A stretch of 64,000 nucleotides of DNA from Heliocidaris erythrogramma (Eukaryota > Echinodermata > Echinoidea > Camarodonta > Echinometridae): NCBI GenBank assembly GCA_025617745.1, contig CM046853.1, forward strand, positions 14,193,323-14,257,322. Reading direction: 5' to 3'. Under the pieces are notes generated by a model. It did no database searches. It saw only the letters and a program-made list of their open reading frames with translations, and was not told the origin of the DNA. The number at the start of each line of letters is the position of its first letter. Within the stretch, counting starts at the first letter, position 1. The translations under genes and the position numbers were made by a program. This document shows, piece by piece, positions 18,411 through 30,290 of this stretch.

Positions 18411-21400
18411 AAATAAATAAGTAAATAAAAAATAAATAAGTAAATAAAATTAAATTTAAAAAAATAAAAAATAAAAAAATAAATAAATGAATAAACATGA
18501 ACAAAAAAAAATAATTAAAAAGTTTTTTTTTTTTTAATAATGCAGGCATTTTCACTGTACATGTAAATGCATGAACTATTTATCTTTGATATTCAAAACC
18601 ATTTTGCTCCCTCAATTCATTAATCAGTATTATATGTTGAGTTTTTAAAGATCAGTTTATCAAGTTGTAACTTACCTCCAACTACTGGTGCTTTATGTTT
18701 TATGGCCAGAAAACTACCCACAAGCCTGTGCCTGTACCCCTGTAAAAATGAACAGAATAAAAAATACATGCAGTTACAAGGTGTTAAAAAGACAAAGTAT
18801 ATATAGCAATGCTGTAAAACTTAGTGACCATTACATAGACATGTACACTGTAGTTCCTACCATGTGGATGCATGCAATTTCTATGCAGTCCAGAACTCTG
18901 GGCACATACATGTATTTGAAGAAACCTGCAACATACAAAGTTGTTATGCCAAACACATATTGAACAGATATCTGCCGATGTGTAAAGAAATTATTGAGCA
19001 CGTTTGCAATTGTTAGGACAGTCAGCCTTTGAATGGGCATAACAATTAAACACGATGCAGAGTGTCAAATTTAACTGTGTAAGTCCAGTTTTTTTCAAAA
19101 GATTCCAGTGAAAATGTAAATACAAATAAAAATCTTTAACTTTTTAAAGGATCCATTGGGATAAAATATATATACAGTAATCCAAAAACATAAACTTGAA
19201 GAAAAAAAGAACATAAACTTGTAAGCTATTTACATGTGTCCAATGTCACTATGTGTTCTCCTGCACTTCATCTTACACATTCTTGTAGTTTAAGATAGTG
19301 TATTCAATGCCCACAGCTAAATTTACCTTCACATTCCAGGGAAGATTTTGATAGAATTTAACACATAAAAATGATATGAGTGAATTAACATACTAATTAA
19401 TAGAAGTAAATGTATCAAAAATGATGTGAGTGAAATAATCTTACAGCAGGTGCATTCCTTGCTCCAATGATGGCATGAACAACAGATCCTCCAATCACTC
19501 CCATGGAGAAGGCACCTCCACAATCATCTACTATCCGCCATGGGCTAGGAAGATGCAAAGACAAGAAACAAGAAACTAATTAGTCAATGAGACTGAACAT
19601 GTGAACTTCATCTACAGTACATCCCAGAAGAAACAAAACCTAAAACAAAAGGTTATTGTGACCACAACATGTGATCTTTGACAATAATTATCTATTTTCC
19701 ATTAACTAGAAGTATTAATGATACAATGATGGCATCCATCCATACATGTAGATGCTTTACCGAACAGCAACATTCTGAAAATGACATGTAAAAACTCAGC
19801 TGTGCCAGATTTGGGTAAAGCCGTGAAAAACGTTAATGGAGTGTATGTGATATCATTTTTTGTTTTTACACTTAAAAAAATCTTTGAGGCTAGCCCCATG
19901 CATGGTTAGCCTGAAAAGGCTCTTTGAAGAGTGAAAAAAAAATTGATGTTACCCTTTATAATTTATAAAGCCTGGTATTTATCTATCTCAGCAATATACA
20001 CGTACACGTAGTAGCCATTTCAGAATCTAAAGAACTTCTTGAAAATCACCTATACTGTGAGCCAGCTTCTCTTATCTCCTCTTCAACATAGCTCTACATG
20101 TAAGTTTAGAGTTATAAAACCCAAAGCACGGCGTCTGACAAGGACCACAGACTTTCATTGCGACACCCCTCAACTTCACAGGCTACTTTACTAAAAACTT
20201 TCGTAGGCTGGTGTATAGTTTGCAATATGCATGCGCGTCAGTATGTTTTAACGTACGTTAAAAAAAAAGTGACATTTGATAGACTTGATAGACTTAATAG
20301 TCTTACTCTAGTCTTAGATAGTCTATCAAGTATCATAGAGTCTATGTATACATTTCTGAGGAAGAGCTGATCTGCGGAAGGTCTATTTAAGGTCCATTCT
20401 CCGCAAAAAGGCGCAAAAAGGCACCAAAAGGGTTGTACAAATTGAAAAAACTCAACACAAGAAAATCCATAAAACTCATTTGAATTCGGAAACTTTAATA
20501 CCTTGATAACACAGAACAGTCAGTGGGTTGTTTTTAACAGCACCATATTTTTCAAGAAATAGTATCGAACTCGAACACCTGTTTGACATATATTTACCCC
20601 CGATCAGATACGTTACCAGTCAGCTACAAACAAGAAAATTGTTGAGGGTGTATCATTTATGGATCATTCATGTAAATATCTATTTAAAAGTAAACGTTAC
20701 TAATATGCACACATGGTTATAAAAATTTAACTAAACTTTGATTGGTCCAGATACAAAAAAAGACTGATGTTTGAAGTGTGTAGGTCAAAATTAGTGCGAA
20801 AAACTAGTCTATTTTGGTATAAAATGCATAACCCTAAATTGCATTTTATATCTCTAATACACTTAGATGTTGTATCACATTGATAACATATTAAATGCTA
20901 TGCATAAGTATTGAAATTATTATAGAAAGCTAATTGCAAGTACTTTTTACATTATATTTCATACACTTTGGAATAAAAGGAAAGAAAAATATGGTAACGT
21001 ATCTGACAGACCTCTACTACAAAACCTCGTTACTGTGAGTTATATATCAACATGATGATAAACTCACACTTGCACTTTTATCTTACATCAAAATGTATTA
21101 TCCACCAATAACATTCATAACCTTGGACAATCGCCTTAAACTAGCTCAGTAAGTGCAAAGTCATATATATTCATCAATAACATACGTGCATAGATGAACA
21201 AAATTAAGACAATGACATAATTATATGTGTTTGAAACGTATGACCGAAACTTTTGATTTCTAATGCACAATGTAGTCCATGTAGCTCTATTAACTCATTG
21301 ATTAGATAATGTAACATTATTCAGATAAGAACAAAATCATCAAATTGATTACCACCGAGTGAAGAGAAGATATATGGTCACGTAGATATGGTAATGTATT

Positions 21401-24400
21401 TGACATACATCTACTACAAAATTTCGTTACTGAGAGTTATATATCAATATGATGATAAAATCACTCTTGTATTTTGTTTTACACCCAAATGTTATATCCA
21501 CCAATAATAATCATAAGTAGTGTATGATGTTTTAAAGCAAAATATATTATAACTTTGTCAATAATGTACTTTTTCTGTAATGGAGCAGAGTTTCAGTAAC
21601 GTATCTTATTTCTGCTTATCGTAACATACACCTTCAAAAACTTTGTATCTGAATATATCTATTATTATAGAGATTCAATACACATTTTTTGTATTTATAT
21701 AATATTGAGAAGGACTTCATTCACCACACCTAAGTCCAGATCACTACGTCATTGTCTTCAATTTTTTAGGTCGTCAATACAAAAAGTAACGTATCTTATC
21801 GCAATTTGGAGACACCATCGCTAAGATTGCAACAGGAAATATACGAATCTCTTTTTGGTAAGTAAAACTAATATGCTTTCTTCTTTAGGCACCGAAGGAA
21901 CTATAAAATGGTAAACAAAATACATGATTTTGATTAACAGTAAAGAGCAGAGGCCTCAAACATAATAATCACATAGTTCGCTGGCGACATGGGTAAAATA
22001 AACATATATATACTTCTGCTGAAAACAAAGTACTTCTATTTTCATGGCATACTGTGATCTCGGTTGATACTAATTTTACTATTCTTAAATATCAATAAAA
22101 TTATTTTTAAAAAAAGGCTGTAAAATTAATTTTATAGCCTGGATAATGTTGGCGACAAAAAAATATCCTTTTGGCGCCCCTTTTCGGAGAATGGCCCTTA
22201 AGTGGCATCGCATATATATGATACTTTATTTTTAAAAATATGTATGGCAAGGGGTCCTAAAGCTACGCGGGTCCTAAAGCTACGCACCATACAAATCACA
22301 TACACGCGCAATGCAACACGTTCAAATCAGGCTAAAACACACACACGATACACACAGTCAATTTCAATATCAAGATTTGCATTCATTTATTGCATGTGCG
22401 TAGCTTTAGGACCCCTTCATTTTTACGAACAAAATTTGACATCGGCATTGATATCGACCTGAAAACGTGCATTATTGACATTCACCCATCGTAATTTTCT
22501 CCACAAATCAACTTTAGAATATACAGAATCAGGATATGGAATGAAATTGGTGACAAGCCAGTGATTTATGTGACCTTTTAGCTGCTGAAAACAAAGTGCG
22601 TAGCTTTAGGTCCGCCCATCATACCTAGCCAGTATGCAGGTGTGGCAATACCTCTCAAGCTTATAGCTTATTTTGCCAAACCTCTGTGTGTTTCAATATG
22701 AAACAATATTACTGTGTAATACTTTGTATTATTATGTGATTGTAAATATGATTCCTGAAGCATGCACAAATAAATAAATAAATAATAATTAGCTTCGTGA
22801 ATGTAGAAAAAAAAAAAAATGGCTATACGCCTTCTACACACGAAGCTAGGCGTTATTACCCAGCAATCACATTCCGCACGGGGTAGTACGACATGAAAAA
22901 TGCCCTGAAATCACACTTTTCTGATAGTTTCCGCAACCCACACATCCTTCCCCACAGCGTTTCCTCCTAGGGAAACGTTTGATTAGACAATTTTTTTTTG
23001 ATTGACTCTAATTTTGGAAATATATCCATAAAAAGTTGATAAAAATTACAGAAAACTCACCAGCGTTTGCGTATCCATGCCTCCGAGGTCATGCAGATCA
23101 AAATGGCGGCACGATCGCCGTAATCGAAATCATGAAAACTATTAGGCGCCGTTTGTAAATTTATTATTTAGCTCAATTATTTACATATAATTCACTTTTT
23201 AGCTCTTTTCTACGATTATTATACGATAAAATGACATAAAGGATACAATGTTTTATAAATAATGAACTTTGCAATTTCCATTTTGTTTAAATAATGATTT
23301 TACAATATTCATCATATATAAATAATGAATTTTGAAGTTTCCATTATTTATAAATAATGATTTCACAAATTCATTATATATCAAATATTATGGATATTGC
23401 AAAATTCATTATTTATAAAACATTGTATCCTTTATGTCATTTTATCGTATAATAATCGTAGAAAAGAGCTAAATAGTGAATTATATGTAAATAATTGAGC
23501 TAAATAATAAATTTACAAACGGCGCCTAATAGTTTTCATGATTTCGATTACGGCGATCGTGCCGCCATTTTGATCTGCATGACCTCGGAGGCATGGATAC
23601 GCAAACGCTGGTGAGTTTTTCTGTAATTTTTATCAACTTTTTATGGATATATTTCCAAAATTAGAGTCAATCAAAAAAAAATTGTCTAATCAAACGTTTC
23701 CCTAGGAGGAAACGCTGTGGGGAAGGGTGTGTGGGTCGCGGAAACTATCAGAAAAGTGTGATTTCAGGGCATTTTTCATGTCGTACTACCCCGTGCGGAA
23801 TGTGATTGCTGGGTAATAACGCCTAGCTTCGTGTGTAGAAGGCGTATAGCCATTTTTTTTTTTTTCTACATTCACGAAGCTAATCCTGGCTAATCATACC
23901 TACGTTACAACTATACATGGTCATTTACCCATGTAAATTGTGAGACCCACGGAATAGTAGTGGTTTCATTCAGGACGCTGCCACTTCGTGGCAGCGTCGC
24001 GGGGCTAGTACCGGTCTAGACAGCTGAAAACCGTCTGTTTCGGAGGAGTCTTTAACATTTTCTTATTTTTACCTTCTCCTCCTACACAGACGGCTACCCA
24101 ACCTTCGCGGTAGATAAGGGGATCTTACAATACATCATATGGCCTATGAGCATATCCCCCCAAAAGGGGGGATCTGATTTTCCATCCCTATAAGCCATCC
24201 CCTTTCTCTAAAATTTCACATAGATGGTGCTAGGGTTCTCATATTTCAATACATCACAAAAAACCCCCCAAAATATACAGATAATTAACAAAATTTGGGA
24301 CTTACTCTGGTTTGAACTCAAGCTTCGCACCGACTGACTGAGATAATTCGCTGCTTTACTACACAAACTCCTATACGCTTTCCCACTAGGCCTACTTCCG

Positions 24401-24981
24401 GGTCATGTGATTATAATATAACCAAGATGGCTGTCAGCGACTCGCTACAGACGTGCAAATTTCATGGTTAAAATGATAGAATCGAGTACCAGACGAGGAA
24501 TTTGGGGTAAGAAATTTATTCAAGCGTGTTATATTACCGCTGTTAATGTAAATTGGTCAAGAAAATGGGCAATTATTATAGTATTAGGCCCTAACTGGAA
24601 AATGATTTTTTTTTTTTTTTTTTTTTTTTAGTCCTTAGTCCCTGGTACAGAGTGAGAGACCGAGTTCAGTCTATGTAAGGAGGTGTAGTGAAGCAAGACG
24701 TAGTCCAGTGGAACACCCGACGAACAGAGACTGAAGCTTTCGGTCTAGTACCGGTCATGCCGGTACACACGCGATGACGATGTCATCATCCCAATCTACA
24801 TTCACGAACCAACATCGATCTCACTTTCATTAGCGAGTTTTCGAGAACAGCGAATATATCATGCCTACAATATTTTTTCAATATCTTAAATGAGTTCAAA
24901 TAAGCTTAAAACCTAAGAAAACAAGCAGAAATCATACAAAATTGTATTTTTTTACCATGGTTCACGTGCGTACTCCTCCAT
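12256..24981 (-). CDS. timm17: Mitochondrial import inner membrane translocase subunit TIM17
   Basis: TIM17 is a core subunit of the TIM23 presequence translocase of the mitochondrial inner membrane. Seven coding exons on the minus strand join in phase: 24981-24956 (MEEYAREP plus TG), 19544-19445 ([19 protein letters not shown]...), 18739-18676 ([15 protein letters not shown]), 18183-18055 ([15 protein letters not shown], then [17 protein letters not shown]), 14696-14661 ([13 protein letters not shown]), 14395-14321 ([17 protein letters not shown]) and 12326-12256 ([10 protein letters not shown]...TQFQ, stop TGA). The total is 166 aa, against about 171 for vertebrate TIM17A/B, and family landmarks [23 protein letters not shown] and IEG are all present. 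All introns are GT-AG. Intron 1 (about 5.4 kb) and intron 5 (about 3.4 kb) are swollen by mobile DNA. The start is fixed by the conserved MEEYAREPC. Confidence 0.95.
12454..13412. mobile_element. Foldback element in TIM17 intron 6
   Basis: The ends are inverted: GTCACACTGTCCCGAACTTG at the left, and its complement with one change at the right (about 13390-13412). The interior is also self-complementary, with arms meeting near 13090 (GGCATTTTCGCCTC / GAGGCGAAAAATGCC). The whole element of about 960 bp could form a long imperfect hairpin. Motifs such as CACACGATGG recur along both arms. It has no open frame of transposase size and no clear target duplication. Confidence 0.7.
13838..14165. mobile_element. 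Short foldback element in TIM17 intron 6
   Basis: About 65 bp at the left (GCTCACATGAGGC ... TCAATCAAGCCAACTATTGTT) return in inverted, diverged form at the right (GATAGTTGGCTTGATCGATG ... GCCTTGTGTGAGC). The two arms flank a unique loop of about 190 bp. It is non-coding. Confidence 0.6.
15150..15705 (+). pseudogene. Decayed non-LTR retrotransposon reverse transcriptase
   Basis: Conceptual translation gives typical reverse-transcriptase pieces: [22 protein letters not shown], then CLYADD followed at once by a stop, then [35 protein letters not shown] and [18 protein letters not shown]. Several in-frame stops break it. The catalytic YADD is still legible. It is a 5'- and 3'-truncated fossil in TIM17 intron 5, in antisense orientation to the gene. 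The LGV...FLRRN segment suggests a Jockey/CR1-type element; the exact clade is uncertain. Confidence 0.75.
15884..17961. mobile_element. Non-autonomous hAT-like element in TIM17 intron 5
   Basis: The 8-bp sequence ATCATCTG flanks the element directly on both sides (15876-15883 and 17962-17969). The ends are inverted: CCCGGGGGGTCACTCGCAGA at the left, and the complement TCTGCGAGTGACCCCC plus a long C run at the right, extending inward through CTGAAGTGGTAC. An 8-bp target duplication is characteristic of the hAT superfamily. No transposase frame is present. Near the right end a short tandem repeat built on GGGGTATATTTTACAT and TTACGCCATTTA runs from about 17640 to 17880. Confidence 0.8.
18344..18535. 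repeat. Poly-C/poly-A and (AAAT)n microsatellite
   Basis: A C run and an A run are followed by a long (AAAT)n tract with interruptions, in TIM17 intron 3/4 territory. Open frames here are artefacts of the simple repeat. Confidence 0.9.
20387..22201. mobile_element. TTAA-flanked (piggyBac-like) non-autonomous element
   Basis: TTAA stands at both borders (20387-20390 and 22198-22201). Inside it the inverted ends read GGTCCATTCTCCGCAAAAAG at the left and, complemented, GGGCCATTCTCCGAAAAGGG at the right. Inside are two diverged copies, about 400 bp apart, of a segment containing CATCTACTACAAAA and GAGTTATATATCAA. No open frame of transposase length exists. A TTAA target is the signature of piggyBac-type insertion, but the ends were not matched to a known family. 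Confidence 0.7.
22249..22616. mobile_element. Short inverted-repeat element with GGTCCTAAAGCTACGC ends
   Basis: GGGGTCCTAAAGCTACGC occurs twice in tandem at the left (22251-22287). The inverse, GCGTAGCTTTAGG, occurs near 22397 and again at the right end near 22597. The loop is non-coding. It is probably a MITE with a partly duplicated terminus. Confidence 0.6.
22788..23884. repeat. 1.1-kb near-perfect palindrome in TIM17 intron 1
   Basis: From ATTAGCTTCGTGAATGTAG at 22788 to its exact complement ending at 23884, two arms of about 490 bp match almost base for base around a short AT-rich centre near 23336. The outer tips carry a smaller inverted repeat (CTTCGTGAATGTAG ... CTACACACGAAG) around an A run. 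Both arms carry a GCCGCCATTTTGATC stretch and an ATG frame with a GTGAGT donor. A related tip (CTACATTCACGAAC) stands alone at about 24798. Confidence 0.9.
23885..24955. other. Distal part of TIM17 intron 1
   Basis: It has short inverted GC-rich pieces (CTAGTACCGGTC at about 24007 and 24745), a T run at 24608-24630, and a CCGGGTCATGTGA / CCAAGATGGCTG pair near 24400-24430 that looks promoter-like but lacks a supported downstream exon. Nothing coding can be supported. Confidence 0.35.
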
Positions 24982-25014
24982 TTTCCATCCACTGTTAGGT
25001 TACGCAATATATTA

Positions 25015-25040
25015 TGCGCATGCAGTATGACCCCGGAAGT
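25015..25040 (-). promoter_or_regulatory. TIM17 promoter motifs (NRF-1-like and ETS-like)
   Basis: TGCGCATGCA at 25015-25024 resembles half of an NRF-1 palindrome. CCGGAAGT at 25033-25040 is an ETS/GABP core. Both lie 34-60 bases upstream of the TIM17 start codon. Such sites are common at nuclear genes for mitochondrial proteins, so the location is sensible. Binding is inferred, not shown. Confidence 0.5.
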
Positions 25041-26149
25041 GAATGCCTTCATTATTGCATGGCAATCAATAGTCTGTCTCATTCAGCCCTGCAAGTTTAG
25101 GATTTTTATTTTTTATTTTTTTATATAAATTGCTCTGCAGTACGCATTGAGCACTTTTTATGCTGACATCGACAATGATATTATTATATATATATAAATC
25201 AATGTGTGGTGGTGCATCATGGATAATTTTACCCTGAAATTTGAATCAATACCAACAATCTCACAATCCTTGAATTTTTCACATTTAATGCTACAATAAT
25301 CAATACAATTAATGTTCGTTCATGCATAAATTTCTTATTCAATAATCAAAAACAGATATTAAGAAACAAAAAGTTGTCATAATTGATCATGAATATCTCA
25401 TATCATCCTTATTTTGTAAGCTACAAATAACTTACCTGTCCAAAATTGGAAGGAAAAATCCTGCACAGGCCAATTTTCATACCTCTAACTTAAGTGAGCA
25501 CTGCTCATCGATGCATGAAATTTTTGTCATTTTTTCATATCATATGAAAGGTGGGTCCTTTAGCTTTCCATACATATCAACATTTTCCCATAAAAATATA
25601 TATGCCTAATTTGGCAACCATTTCAAATGTGTTACGTTTTTTTTTGAGCCACACGGTATATATATATATATATATATATGATCGTTAAAAATGAGAGCTT
25701 CAAGAAGCCAGGCATGAACATAGACATGTCCTGGCTTACTAACTACACTTTCTTTCGATAATACTACTCATATTCCATTAGGCACCTACTCAAACACCAC
25801 TATTATTTTCTTTATGACGTTTTAGTAATTTCTCGCTCACTCCTCATGTGCCTTGCGTCTATAAGCGCACCTTTTATTATTATTATACGCTTTGGGTCCT
25901 AATTTACCTGTCTGTATTTCTATTGTGACGTCTTCGTGACGTTTTTATGTTTTTGAGCTGTAAAGCGTTTCCAAGACGATGCGCCCGGTTATTTATAAAC
26001 TAATCGCGCATTGTCTTGGAAACGCTACATGGATAAGTTTTCGAAATTTTGTCATTATTCACTTGACAAAGATGGTGAGAGGATCGTCGAAAATTCGTGA
26101 GAAAATAAAATAGTTGGAGAAAAAAGCATGAAATGTCTACTGGTCTTTT

Positions 26150-26194
<45 letters not shown>

Positions 26195-27574
26195 GGCCCC
26201 GCTTCAAAAATTTTCGTCATTATCGTGGTTGAGGAAACCACCATTCACTCCGCACAGAAGCGCTTTTTTGTGTAGGCCCTACCTTCCTCATTATAACAGT
26301 TTTTCCTCCAGATGTTAACGATACATGCTGGTACCATGCAGGAATAGGCATGGGGGGGGGGGGGCAGTGGCTTACGTGCATGGGTGGAGGGGCAGCAGAT
26401 ACAATGAAACTACATAAATGTGCCCATCATTACACTGTATATCGTGTGTTTGGAGCCAGAAGGGCGTTAACTCATATACTTTAACACAGAGTTAACGCCC
26501 TTCTGGCTCTCAACACTCGATATGTAGTTGTTGTATGACTGTATTCCCTGCATGATACACTTCAAGTATCTAAATAACAAATAGCGACCTGTCTATATAT
26601 TTGTAAAAATTGCTCTCTCACAAAATTATGAAACTGGAAAATGTCGGTCTCGATCATGAATCCTTAGAAACTCTATGGTTGAATCAGATGGATTTCGAGA
26701 ACGGCATCATCGGTCTCATGAACCCTACGAGCTAGATAGCGCAACTGAGTGTTGGTCTCGTTGACTGTCGGTCTCGTGATCTGCATGTAGCCAGTCCTTT
26801 TCTTTGAACCTATAACTTAGACGATGCCTCTAATGTGAGGCTAATATGCGAGGCAAGATAATTATGCTGGTATTATCGCCGAGCGAGCCCTAAATGGGAA
26901 GACATGAATTTTCGTGTATACGCGGGCATATGGGGGCATAATTATGTTGATTCAGCCCTATAATTACTAGTAATGCGCGGCGATTTCTTGGGAGGCGTAT
27001 TTAGCGACCGGGAGGGGTGGGGGACGCGACTAGACTTTACCATTATTGCTTAAAAGTTTTCAAATATTCCGAATGTCCCCGGCTGTCCCCCCCCCCCCCC
27101 GATCGCCACCCATGCAGATGCTAGTATATATTTTATACAATATCAATCTCTGTGATGTCAGCCATGTGCACATGCAGATTGACACCGACGACAATCTGTG
27201 CAGCGATTGTTACCGTCGACAATCTGGCGACAATCTGTTCTGCATGCAACAGACGTTATCTAACGTACATCCCCAAATATCTGACAAGCAAAAAAAAAAA
27301 AAAAAAAAAAAACACACTGAAATCAGCCCCTGTTAGGCCATAACACTACTGGATCATAATCATAACTAATAGGACAATGGCATGCAATGGATGAAAACAT
27401 AATTATGTATATCAATACATTCTTTTTTTTCAAAATAGCGCATGCAGGTATTATAATGATGTATTTTACAAATCTTAACAATATCCTTTACTTCGCCGGA
27501 AACTATGTCAGACTGCCAAGTTCTTTTCAAAATATATAATTGACTAATTTTTCTCTCTCGTTTGTTTTAAGTAA
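25041..27574. repeat. Repeat-rich intergenic DNA with two short hairpins and (TA)n tracts
   Basis: (TA)n runs lie at about 25657-25680 and 26156-26190. Hairpin 25964-26026 pairs AGCGTTTCCAAGAC with GTCTTGGAAACGCT. Hairpin 26453-26509 pairs GAGCCAGAAGGGCGTTAACT with its complement across a 17-base loop. C, G and A runs occur near 26350, 27085 and 27290. No gene is visible. Confidence 0.6.
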
Positions 27575-27800
27575 GGGTAACAGGGGTGTCGCTAGAAGGG
27601 GATGTGCGGGTGTCACCCCCCCCCCCCCCCACGCACACACACTCAAAATTGTTGTCGGCAAATGCACCACCTCTGTCGGCAAAAAAAGAAGAAAAAGATG
27701 GGTGGAAAGGGGAGAGGGAAGAGGAAAGAGAATAGGAAAAGAAGAAAAGAGAAAGGAGAAGAAAAAAAAAAGAGTAAGAAAAGGGAAAGGAAAGGAAAAT
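27575..27800. repeat. Dispersed poly-C / purine-rich repeat (copy 1)
   Basis: The sequence GGGGTGTCGCTAGAAGGGG, a C run, GCACCACCTCTGTCGGCAAA and a long GA-rich tract recur in inverted orientation at 51540-51765. Long frames on both strands are products of the skewed composition. Confidence 0.65.
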
Positions 27801-27819
27801 AAAGACAGAAGAACACTGG

Positions 27820-28510
27820 AATTTTAATATTCGGGTAAAAGGCGCCCTCTTCGGCAATGGGCTCCAGCCCCCCCCCCCCCCCCCCCCCCCCTCCCCCCGC
27901 GGATTTTCAAAGTTCCGATATTCATACTCGGGCAGCAAGGTGCTAGATTATCCAAATATTTGGGAAGCAAGTTTCCCAGAAAATAATATCATGTAACTTC
28001 TGTACATTTCAATGCGAAATGTTATTTTAAAAATTTGCTCGCTCGCTCGCAAGAACAAGAATATTTCAATATTAGGGCAACAGGCGTCCCCTTGGGCAAT
28101 TGGCTGCAGCCCCCTTCCCCCAAGGATTTTCAAGTTCCGATATTAATATTAACTTGTGTATGTAACTTCTGTACATTTTTACTACGATAAGTTTTTTAAA
28201 AATTGCTCGCTCGCAAACATTTAGAAATTGAAAAGTTGATATTCGGGCAAAGGCGTCTCCTACGGCAATGGAATGCAGTCCCCCACCCCCGAGGATTATC
28301 AAAGTTCAAATAGTCGAGTAGCCAGAGTATATCCACATAGGGCAGTGAGGTTCCCAGATAATAATATTATGTAACTTCTGCATGTAACTTCTGTACATTT
28401 TCACTACGACAAATCTTTAAAAATTGCTCACTCGTTTTGCTCGCTCGCAAAACATTTAGAAATTGACAATTTGATATTCGGGCAAAATGCCTTCAGCCCC
28501 CTCTTTGCGA
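27820..28510. repeat. About three diverged tandem units of 170-240 bp
   Basis: Each unit carries, in order, ATATTCGGGCAAA-like and GGCAATGG-like segments, a C-rich run, AAGTTCCGATATT, ATGTAACTTCTGTACATTT and GCTCGCTCGCAA. Units differ by indels and substitutions. It is non-coding. Confidence 0.7.
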
Positions 28511-28924
28511 AAATGGGCCAGTATGATCAAGATCTCCATCTGCGATTTTATTTTATTATCATTTGTGGAGGGGGGATTAGGGTACAGCATTTAAAATGTT
28601 TAAAATACTATAAACCTTTGCAACAAATTATATCTATTATTCTGAACAAAATCAGATGACTACGGTCAGACGCTCATGAACGTTCATATTTTTGATAAAA
28701 CATAATTATATTTCCACGTCATTTCCACATTATATAGCGATCATAATAATCATTCATCTTGAGCAAGAATGCTGAGGCGACGGTGGAAAATACACTCGTG
28801 GTTCTTTGGAAGGTCATCCGACCGTGTGATATTATACCTGAATGATGTCTCCATAATTGATGTTCGATCACCTTCATGCGATCTTCATTATATCAATATA
28901 GCATCCATATTATTATAATCAAAT

Positions 28925-29262
28925 GATTATGGTTGACTGATTGGGAGCGGTGGTACTCTTTTCCCCAAGGTTCTTAATTCAGAAACACAAATTTCCCATA
29001 GCAGGGGGTTCATGATTCCGAACATGTGATGCATTACTCCAAAGGTTCGCACTTCCGAAAATGAAACAGGGTTCGCAATTCCGAAAATGAAAATGGGTTC
29101 ATAACTCCGAAGGTTCCGGAAATGCAAAAGAGCCTTACATAACTTTTCGGAATTACAAACCTGCGGAAATATGAACCCTTCATCATATTCCGAATTATGA
29201 ACCCTATTTTATTTTCGGAATTACGAACATTCGGAGTAGCGAACTGAATTATGAGGTCGCGT
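28925..29262. repeat. Foldback built from AATTCCGAA subrepeats (copy 1)
   Basis: The left half repeats GGTTCGYAATTCCGAAAATG-like units. The right half repeats the complement (TTTTCGGAATTACGAAC). The two halves form an imperfect hairpin around about 29125. The same design is seen at 31255-31592. A pyrimidine tract with C15 and (CT)n follows at 29315-29362. Confidence 0.75.
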
Positions 29263-29322
29263 TATATTAAAAAAACAAGAACACTGATGTCCCTTTCACT
29301 TTCTCTCAATCTCTCCCCCCCC

Positions 29323-29364
<42 letters not shown>

Positions 29365-29689
29365 ATTTCACTTTTTTATCATCTTATCAGTTGTGCCCAC
29401 CCCTTGGCTATGCTAATGGATAGTTACTAGATTGTAATTCCAAGATAGAAAAATAATAGAGGTCAAAGACGGGACCTAATACACCCAGAAAACGTCTGGT
29501 TAAAAAAAATTCCATGTAAATTATTTCCCTGTATAATCGCATTACTTCACCAGGAATTTTGATTAAATCAGGAGGGCACGAAAAATATGGGTATTTATTT
29601 TCATAGAATATATGCTATGCTTTGCTCACACTCCAATATTGAGACTCCCTGGTATTACACAGTTACAAGCGGCACATTGATACTAATTA

Positions 29690-30290
29690 TTTGGTCACTT
29701 ATTCGCGACCATGGGGCACTCAAGACCCCAGGTATAAGGTAAATACAAGGATCTTGGATAGACACTTTTGCACGGAATTTATCACAGAGCTTCTTTCTTT
29801 TCGTGAAAACTGATGAATATATGTATTCTACCCATATGGAACATATAAGCTAACCTTGACATTCTATCCAGTGCTGTATGATCATGTGGCGATGAGATAA
29901 ATTCATCAGCATTTAGACATTTTAAAATTTAGCTTTGCACTATGATGAACATATACTTATGAATTTTTCTCATAGCCATTTATTTAACATGAAATTAAAC
30001 ATGCTTATTAAATGGCGATGAGATAAATTCATTAGCATTTAAATATTTCAAATTTTAGCTTTGCCCTATGATACATACTAATGAATTTATCTCATCGCCA
30101 TTTATTAAACATGAAAAGGCGATGATCCTACAGCACTGGATATAATGTCAAGGTTAGCTAATTATATGTTCCATTATGGGTAGGACACATGTATTCAACA
30201 GTTTATCACGAAAAGAAATGATCTTTATCGGACATTCCGTGCAAACCTATGGGCTATTTGCCAAACTGGGGACCTATGCCGCACAACTTC
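29690..30290. mobile_element. Foldback element of about 600 bp
   Basis: Segments from the left arm (GCACGGAAT, CTTTCTTTTCGTGA, GAACATATAAGCTAACCTTG, GGCGATGAGATAAATTCAT) return in inverted order and orientation in the right arm. The centre near 30000 carries further direct copies of GGCGATGAGATAAATTCAT. No frame or target duplication is evident. Confidence 0.7.

Noticed and set aside
18238..18555. 105-aa frame on the minus strand
   Set aside because: It is a translation of the (AAAT)n microsatellite.
23061..23092. Possible TIM17 start exon ([10 protein letters not shown] plus TG) in the left palindrome arm, with a GTGAGT donor and phase fitting exon 2
   Set aside because: A far better start exon, MEEYAREP plus TG, lies at 24956-24981 and matches the conserved TIM17 N-terminus; the arm sequence also occurs inverted on the other side.
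24300..24510. Bidirectional promoter with opposite first exons (GTAAGT donor on minus, ATGGTTAAAATG with GTAAGA donor on plus)
   Set aside because: It lies inside TIM17 intron 1 and no downstream exon on either strand could be recognised.
27540..27938. Overlapping frames of 95-123 aa on both strands
   Set aside because: They come from C runs and a purine-rich tract in a dispersed repeat that also occurs at 51541-51765.
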